In this document: piece by piece, positions 24,901 to 33,900 of the stretch | How positions within the stretch are numbered: the first letter of the stretch is position 1 | How the letters are laid out: every line of letters begins with the position of its first letter | From: a virus | Direction: 5' to 3' (one strand) | DNA length: 53,697 bases | Virus record (IMG/VR): IMGVR_UViG_3300044626_001013 | Span: 1 to 53,697 of that record | The notes under the pieces: model-generated | The model's input: only the letters and a program-made list of their open reading frames with translations | What the model was told of the DNA's origin: nothing | Database searches by the model: none | Made by a program: the position numbers and the translations under genes

Positions 24901-27900
24901 GGCCGAGAGTTGCTGATACTCCACGTCTCCACGCAGTACATTGCGCATCACCTCACGCTCGGCTTCTGCTTCCAGTTTTTGCCGTTTGGGCTGGGTGCTG
25001 GCCTTGACGTTGGCCTTGGCCTCGCGGATAGCGACGGCAACGTCGGGCATAAATCGCAACTGGTCCTCGCGATACTTCATCCGCGTTTCAGTCGACGCAA
25101 ACAGATCGCGCAAACGCTTGGTCGCTGCCTTTGCTTCGCTTTCCTGCGCCTTGCGTGCCTCGGCACTCATTGCCGCGGAAGGGACGGCCGTCATCTCGAC
25201 GACCATGTCGCGAGGATGCACCGATGCGACCGGCTCGTTGGCCGCGACGACATTGGTCCTTGCTGCTACAGAACCCAGTTCTCCCTTGGCCGCTTTCCGA
25301 ACGTACTCGGTGTTGGCCAGTCCGAGCGATTCGGTGGGAAAAAGGGATTGGACAGCCACGATCGCGCCGTCCTTGCGGAACAGCAACACCGGCCTTGGTC
25401 CCATGCGGCCTATTGCAAACGACGTAGCCCCAGTCATGGACGATACGACTTGAACGATGTTTGCTTCCGCATATGCCAGGTCGTCGCCGTGGTCCAACAC
25501 TGCATATACACGATTCTCGTGTGGAGCCGGAATCACACCAAGAATCTTGGCGTCCTTTTTCCCATTGTTTGCAAGTTGGCCCCAAGCATTTGCCAACACA
25601 TCGTCCGCCACCGTGGTGTGGAGCCGTTCAAGCGTTTGCATTTTCTGGAGGCTTTGAGCATCCAATGCCGTTTTCAACATCAGCACGTGCGGTGAACCAA
25701 TCAACGGGCTGTCATTGGATGTGCCCAACTGTTCCGAACCAAACGCCCGCGCAAAGGTCGACCTGAGCGTTTTCATCGGCACGATCGTGCTGGCCCATTC
25801 CCGTTGCCGTTCATCCAGCAGGCGTTTCTCCTCCTCGGGGTTGGCCGGCGTGGGGTTGCTCGCTTTGTTCTGGACCGTTCCACCCTGAAGCGCGCCCTGA
25901 ATGTGGCGCTTGATACCGGCAAGTTCAAGCATCGACAACGCCTCTGCCGCCACGTTGGGATGCAGTGCCTCAAGCACGGATGCAAGCGGATTGACAAAAT
26001 GTCCCTCCGACTGATAGTTCAGTGTTTTGCTCTTGGCTTGAGTGGCAACCTCGAGCATGGCGATGGCCGCCACCACCTTGCCGTCCATTGTCGACTGCTC
26101 GGCAATATCAGCGTTCATCAGGTCAATGTGTTTCGCCAGCACCTCGCGATCCTCGGTACTCATGGAGTACCCCTTCAGTGCCTTCACGATGGTCTGTCGC
26201 GTGACTTCAGGATCGTCAGCAGAGGCGACCACGGTGGGCTGTGCTGGGATTGCACTCTGCTCCGCTGGCACCGCATCGGCCACCGGTGCCGGTGCCGTGG
26301 CCTCCGCAACGGTCGGCGCCGTCGGCTGCGACGCGTGAAGCGTACCGGCCAGTAGATCCCTCGCAAAATCCTGCGCCGCATACGGGTCATGGCGGTTGGC
26401 GCGCTTGTAGAGGCTTGCGAGAGGCGCCATGCGCGTAGCCATTCGAGCAGTGACGTCAGCAATCTTCACCCACTCGTCGCTGGAATCTTCCAGCACCACA
26501 CCCGCCCGTGGCAACGGATGATCGGCGTCTGGCTTCTGAAACACAATGTCGCCACGCTTCACGGACGCAAGCGTCGGGCCATTGGCCTTGCCAGACTGGT
26601 ACAGATCATCCACGTAGTCCTCCCATTGGGACTTCGTGACTTCGTTGGCCTGATACGCCTCCCATGCCCGGCCTGCGGATTCTGCCTCTTGAAGGCGGAT
26701 GCCCGGCACCACGCTAGTGCCCAGTTGTTGCAAGCGTTGGGCTTCTGCTGCTGAAGCGTTGTACTCCGCCTGCTGCCGCTGATACTCGGCTGCTTCGGCA
26801 GTTGCCTCGTCATTCTGCGTCGGCTCCGCAACAGCCTCGGACACGTCGTCCGGCGATCCTGGCTTGTCAATGACGACCAGTTGGGTGTTGACGTCCGTCG
26901 TCGGCATGCCGGTGCGGTCGCGACTGAACGTGTCGGTTGGCAGAGGCTCGTTGGTGCCGCCAACTGATTCCAGCCAGTCTCGAAACGCCTTGGCCTTTGC
27001 GTCGGACCTTGCAAACGTCCCCGACGACATGACCGCCACAAGGCGTCCACCGGGGGCCAGCATGTCGTACGCCCGGCGCACGTGCAGCCCGTCAGTACCC
27101 TCCGTACCCGTCCCGAAAGGTGGGTTCATCACGATGCGGTCGTACTTCTCGCTCGGGGTGAACTCCTCAAAGTCGTTGCCGACCATCGTGTAGTTCTTGG
27201 CCGCCAGAATCTCCCTCAACGACGGCGACATCTCGACCACGTGAGGTTCGACGCCGGCGGCCCGGATTGCATCGGCAATGCGTCCATTGCCTGCTGATGG
27301 CTCCAGCACCCGCATCCCCGGCTCAATGCTGGCGTTGCTGACCATTCGTTCCGCCAGGTCGACCGGCGTCGGGAAGAAGTCCTTTCCGACCTGTCTGCCG
27401 ACCAACGCGCGTTCCATCTCGCGTACCTTGTCGGCCTCTGGCGGCCTGGCCCGAAGGGCTTTGTACTCGCGGAGGGCGGTACGCAAGGCTGCATCGCTCT
27501 TGAGCCCCATTTCGACCAGCCGCTGGTGCTGCATCACGCGCTCATGGATGTACTCGCCTGCGTACTTGAAGCGTCCGGATGCACGCTTGGCCGCCGTCGC
27601 AAGGTTTCGCAACGTCAGAATGTCGGCATCCGACGACACGACTAGGCGGTCTGACTCCTGCCCCTTACGCGCTGCAAGCAGTTTCGCGACGCGTGCCGCG
27701 TCACGCTTCAGGCCCGGAGTCTGATTGCCGTACGTCACAAGGTCTTGCAGTTCCGACCGATGCAACTCCGGCATCCGAAGTTTGGCCTTGTCAATGATCT
27801 CGTCCGTCACCGGCAACTCAGTCCAATCCCCGTTGTAGTCGCGACGGACACGATCGCGGCCTGCGTCATCCAGGCTCTCGTAGTAGTCCCGCTTGGCCAA

Positions 27901-30900
27901 CATCAACACGCGGTTCAGTTCACGAATCTGAGCGGCATTGCGGACACCGCTCAGCGACGGCGCAATGCCTTCGCGAATGGCAAACGCGACATTCTCCAAC
28001 GTCTTGGCCATCGCCAAGTCGCGGCGTGCGTCCTGCTCGGCCGCCGCCGCCATTCGTGCGCGGCGGGCGGTGTTGGATAGGCGATCTTGTCCCAACGACT
28101 CCTCCGCCGACTCCGTCATGCGCTCCGCCTGCTCCGACAGGCGCTCCGAAGCACGCTCCTGCGCATCGGTTTCACGTGCCTCGTCGGCTGCCTTCGTCGT
28201 GATCGCCTGCTGGTTGACCTTGATGAACTCGTCCGCGGCCTCTTTGGTCTTGAACTGGAATCCCGACTGATCCTTGCGGAACGAACTCCACCATCCGCCC
28301 AACCTCTTGGCGGCGTTCTTGAGGTTTGCAAACGTCTCATGCGGCACGCGCCCTCCCGTCAGTTGCACGATGTGCAGCGTGTACTTGTCCTTGTCGTGGA
28401 ATCCTTCCTTGTACGACAAGGTGACATCGCCGGTATCGACCTGCTCGATACGGGTGGTCTGACGCGCATTGTCCAGTTTCCGATCTGCCTCGGCCACCAA
28501 CGCCTCGTACGTCCGCCTCTGTTCAGGCGTGAGAGCCTTTGACCCCTTGGCCAACATCAGCGTGTTAAAGTCCGCTAGGGTCTGCGGATTTGCAATGGCC
28601 TCCTCACGCTTTCGCCTTGCGGCCTGCACCGCTTCCCGATGCTCTTGTAGTTCCTGCTCGGTGGTGTTTCGCACTGTGCGAATCACCGCGGCCTGATACT
28701 TCTCCTTGAACGGGTCGTACTGGATGCCGCTGCGGATGTTGAACGCCAACAGCATGCGGTTGATCGCCTTTTCAACCATCTCTGCCTTGGATGTCCCTGA
28801 TCGCACCATCGGGCCAACCATCGGAGACAGTTGCTTGATGGTCAGTTTGTTCAACTCCGTTTGCAGCGACTGAAGCGAACCCAGCAACCGCTCAAACTTG
28901 ACCAGCCGCTCGGCAACCGTTCCCTCAAGGTTGACAATGCCATCGACTTCGCCGTCCCATTCCTTGAGCGTGTACGGCTTGGAGGCCGTATCCGTAGGAC
29001 GCAGTTCCGGAGGTCCGCCAGCGGCGTCGGTCGCTTCCTTCAGCGTATCGAACGTGCCCAGGGACTGGATACCCGGACCCACGCGGCGTCGCAGTTCGTA
29101 CTTGCCATCCGCCTCCATCACTTCCATGCTGTTGGACAGCGTGTGCGTGACTGCGGTCGTGCCGTCGTCAAACTCGACCTGCTCACGCTGCGTAGCCCAC
29201 ACACCGATATCCGGCGCCCGCTGCGCCATCTCCATGGCGTCTCGCAACGAGTCGAAATGGCCCATGACGGTGGCCCCACCCGTCAGGCTAAACCGGCCAT
29301 CAGAGTGTTTGCTGATCGTGTAGCCGTTCTTTGACAGCCGATACGTGTTCACTGGGGTGCCGTCATCCAGCGTCGATGCGCTGTAGCCAACAACGTAAAC
29401 CTCGTTGTACCCCTCGAGTGGAGCGTCTGCGGTGTCGCCGCCCGTCCGCTTGGACCGCCCCGATTCCGAAAGCCAGAACTCCTCGTCGCTTTCCAAACGC
29501 TTGTTGTCGAGGCTCGCCAACGACTCACGCGTCTGTTGCAGCGTCGCATCAGTCAACCGTGCATCCGCCTGCTTTGCCGCTTCCAGTGTCGGATACACCT
29601 CGCCATACGTCACGCCGTCTTTGGCACGCCTGACATAGCCAATCACACGCCGTTCGTCGGTTGGCCTGACTCCCGCGGGCATGTCCAGCCGATACCACTT
29701 GCCATCAGATCCCTTTGTCTCCGTCGCCTGCACCCACGTGTCTTGTTTTTGCTTCTCGTATTCATTGATCATCGCCACGATGCGGTCAATCTGCGCTGCT
29801 CGAGCGGGCGTCTCATTCGGACGCGCGTCGGGGTAGTCCTGCGACACACGGTACGAAATCTCTCCACCGCTCGCGACGTGCTTGGTGACAGCGTCGGCGT
29901 GAACCTTCTCGTAGTCCGACATCGCATCGTCGGTGATGCCCGGCTTGCTTTCAACAGGCAGGCCCTCGGCCTGGCGTTTGGCCACGTTCATCGCGATCCA
30001 CTCATCGCGGGTGACCTTGTAGATTTCGTGCCCCTCGTTGAGGAACTGATCCAACGTCATCGGACCAATCTGCGTGTCTGTGGGCGGCACGTCAACGGCC
30101 GCATTGCGGGGCTGCTCAACTGCGGCAGGCGCCTTTGTGCCACGGTCCCGAATCTCAATGGGAGCCGGCGACGCTGGCGTCGCGGCTTGTTCTGGTAAGC
30201 CTTGGCGAGCGGGTTGCGCCATAGACGCTCTGGCGGCGTCACGGCGGTCGCGCCTCTCCTGCGTGGGAAAACTGCCATACCTCTTGACAATCTCAATGGT
30301 CACCGCAGTGGCCGCATCGCGGTACTCGTCGGCATAGAAGTACGTGCGGACGCCCGGCACCGCAATATCCAGTTTGCTTGCGTGCGTCCTAATAGTGGCC
30401 AATGCTGACTCAAACTTTTTCTTGTTGATATCACGCGACTCAATCACGTCGCGAGCCTTGAAAATCTGCGTGATGCTGTGCTGGATCGCCTTGCTAGGCA
30501 GCGGCGGATCCTCGTTGTCATTCAGCACCTTGGTGGGCTTCGGACTGGCCGCGGTCGGCGTCGGCACGTTGGGCGTGCTGGCCGGAGCCTGTTGCTGGAC
30601 TGCTGGCTGTGTGGCTGTGTCTGCCTTGCGAGCCAACGCCTGCTTGACCTTCGCGGGTGAAAGATCCAAATAACTCCGTTTTGTCAAGGCCGCCACCATG
30701 GCAACGGGTACATCGCCCTTCCACAACACCATGCCAGGGTCACGATCATTGGGATTCGCCGACGCAACGCGTATTTGTGTAGCCCCGGTTGCCCGCATGA
30801 CCGCGTCAAGCAAGTTGGCGTTCACTTGATACACGGTCTTGCCGCCCGCGTCCAGCAGCATGATGTCGTACCCAAGTGCAGGCACCGTTCCCAGCGGCAC

Positions 30901-33900
30901 GGCAGGAATGGTGTTGGCTGCAATCTTCGTTTCCCATCTGTTCTGCACCGTGGCGCCGTCGACTTGCATCGGCTTAGTTGTCTTGTCAATGTCGTTCTTG
31001 ACGATGCGGACAGGAATAGCGTCCGCCAACTTGCGAGCCGGTGGCAACAGGTGTTCTTTCACCAGCAACACGCGTCCATCGGTGACAAACTTGTCCGTGT
31101 TCTGTACGTCAAACCGATCGGGCACGATTTCCTTGATCGACTGCGTGTAGGACACCGGTGCAACGATTTGCTGTTCAATGGGCTTGCGTGGATCAATGTC
31201 ACGCTCGACCATTTCCTTCGCCCCGGCGCGGGCCTCGGGCAGGCTTTGGAAGTATTCCAGTTCCGTGTACTTGGGCCTCTTGACCTTGACATCTCGGCCG
31301 CCAGGAATGGCCGTCGGATAACTTTTATCCTCTGTGCCATCCTCGACGTACAACCGCCACGCGGACACGTACTTGTCCTTGACCAAGTACATGCCGTTGC
31401 GTTCACCATTGACCAAGACCGGAATCACGTCGGTCGGTTTGGTACTGCCGATGCTGTCTTTGACCTTCGGTCCAAACGACACCTGCTTTGGACCTTGCGT
31501 GGCTTGCGGCACTGCGGGCGGCGTTGTGGCTGCCACGCCTTCTCGTTGCTGCTTGATCTGTCGGTAGACCTTGCGAGCGTTTCGCTCGACATCGTCTAGC
31601 GACATGCTTGCGTTGGCCTTTGCAATGCGGTGTTTGGTGGCCAGATCCTTCAGCACTCCGCGTGGACGCTCCATAGACGCCAGCGTTTGAGCCGCGCTGT
31701 ATCCCGTCTGTCGCTTCAACCCTTGGTTCTGGAAAGCCGCATCAATCTCGGCTTCCACTTCCGCCACGCGGGCGAGCCTGGCTGTCTGCATGTCAGCGAC
31801 TTGTTGTGCCGCAAACTGGTCCTCGGTGAGGCTGAGAACATCTACGCGTTCTGTCGATGGCTCATTGGCCAGGGGCGTCCACTGTTCTCCCGGTTGCGTG
31901 GAGAACTCTCCTGCATCGCCTTTTACAACGATTGTCCCATCACGATTGTCACGGACGTACGCAAACGTCGCGCCAGCAATGCGCACGTTTTGTCCGGGAA
32001 CCAAGCCAGATGCGGTGCCAACACTGTCCTCTGCTGGCACCTTGGCCGCAGCATTTGCCGGTGCCTTCTTCCGGAAGAACGGATTGGCTACCTCGATGGT
32101 GCCGCTGTTGTCACTACGCTGAAGCGTTGGACCAATGATGCCGCGCCGTTGCAGGGCCTCCACAAATGGCTGGCCGTAGTCCTTGTTGGGGCTCACAAAC
32201 TTGATGGTGCTACCACCGTTTGCGGCAATCAGTCGCATGGCGTCTTGGATCAACGACGTAGCAACACCGGAACGACGCTCGCTTCCAGGCACAGACACAA
32301 AGAAGATTTCGCCGCGACTCGCTTCCGCCTTCTGCCCCGGAAAGTCGGCGTTCCGCAGCGCACCAGCCACGTGGGCACCGCTTGGCGTGGTGATCCGATA
32401 GCCGTACCTCAAGTTGGCATAGCCAAGCGTCGTCGTTGCCTGCGGCGTGCGTGGCGCGACCGACACCGGGTCGCCAGCGTCCGTGATGCCGTCTTGGACC
32501 GGCGCATTGGCGTCACTTGCGTTCGCGACTGGCTCTGTCGGCCTCGATTCCGCCTCGCTTGCGGGTGTTGGCGTGGTTGCTGTTGGTTCAGCACTAGCCT
32601 CGACGGCGGGCGTCTCGCCACTCGGTTGCGTGGCCGTTGGCGGTTGTTCCGTCGTGGTCGTCGCCTTGTCTTGCAGGAACTTCGCGTACTGGTACGCGGT
32701 CTTGCCCAGATCAAAACCGTTGATCCTGTAGACGGTGTGCTTGCCTTCCCGCTGCTTGCGTTCCTCAAACGCCTCCTGTTCCTTCGCATCCATCCGGTTG
32801 AACTGCGTGCGAGTCGGGTCTTTGACCTTCCACTCCTCTCGCTCCGTCAGTTCCGCACCGTCGGCCACCATCCTTCGGATGTGGTTTCGGGTCGTGTCAA
32901 TCTGATTGTCAATGGATCGTGACTGGTTCAGCAGTTTGACGACACGCGCCCGATTCATCGGCGTCATGCCGTCGGTAAATCCGTCAAGATCCTCCCGTTC
33001 CGCCTTTGCGGCGTCGTCCTTGGCCGTCTGCGCCTGCCGCACGGCTTGCTCACGCTCTGCATATGCAGCGTTGGCCTCGTCTCGGGCTTGAATCGCCTTC
33101 GCGTACTCCTGCGCCTTGGCCAACGTCTCATGGATTGTGTCGCCGCCGCCGCGTGGGTTGGTTGACTCCCTGACTGCAAACATTTGCCCGCGGCCGGTCA
33201 CTTGGGTCTGATAGATGCCGTACTTTGGCAGATCCGGCGAGAACTCGGGAATGTCCGTTTTCGGTATCGTGGTCTGCGTCGACGTGGTTGGCGTGTCCGG
33301 AGAGTCCAGCGACTTCGCCCGCAGGTTCATCCATTCCGCTGCGTTCTTGCGAAGTCGGGCGATTTCGGTTGCCTTCTCGCCTCGAAGCGCCCGTCGTTCC
33401 CACTCTTGGGCAGTGACACTCGCTGGCTTTTCGCCACGCAGTGTCCTTATACGCGAGGCAATGTCGGCAACCGCAGCATCGACAATGGCGTGTCGTTCCG
33501 CGTCTGGTTTTGCAAGAAGTTCCCTGATCTTCCACGGACCACTACCGGGTCCAGTCATGTACTCCGTGTACCTGTTTGGCTTCTCGTCGCCAGCAGTCGC
33601 GTCCTGACTTTCGCGAACCGTCGGCGTTTTCGGGGCCAACACGCCTTGGCGGTCGCCAACCCGATTGGCTTGGGATTCAAGTTGTGATTGGCCTTGGGTG
33701 GTTTGCTCTGCCGGGCGGCTGACAAACTCGTTTGCGGCCTGCAACAACGACTCGACTTGAGCAACCTGCTGAGCCTGCCACCCGTTGGGGTCTTTAGCCG
33801 CACGCTGGCGCAGCGTTTGTAAACCCGCAATAGCCACCTGGTCGCCATCAAGGACGCCAATCGCGGTTTGCAGTGCTTGGCGAAACTCTGCGACGTCAAG

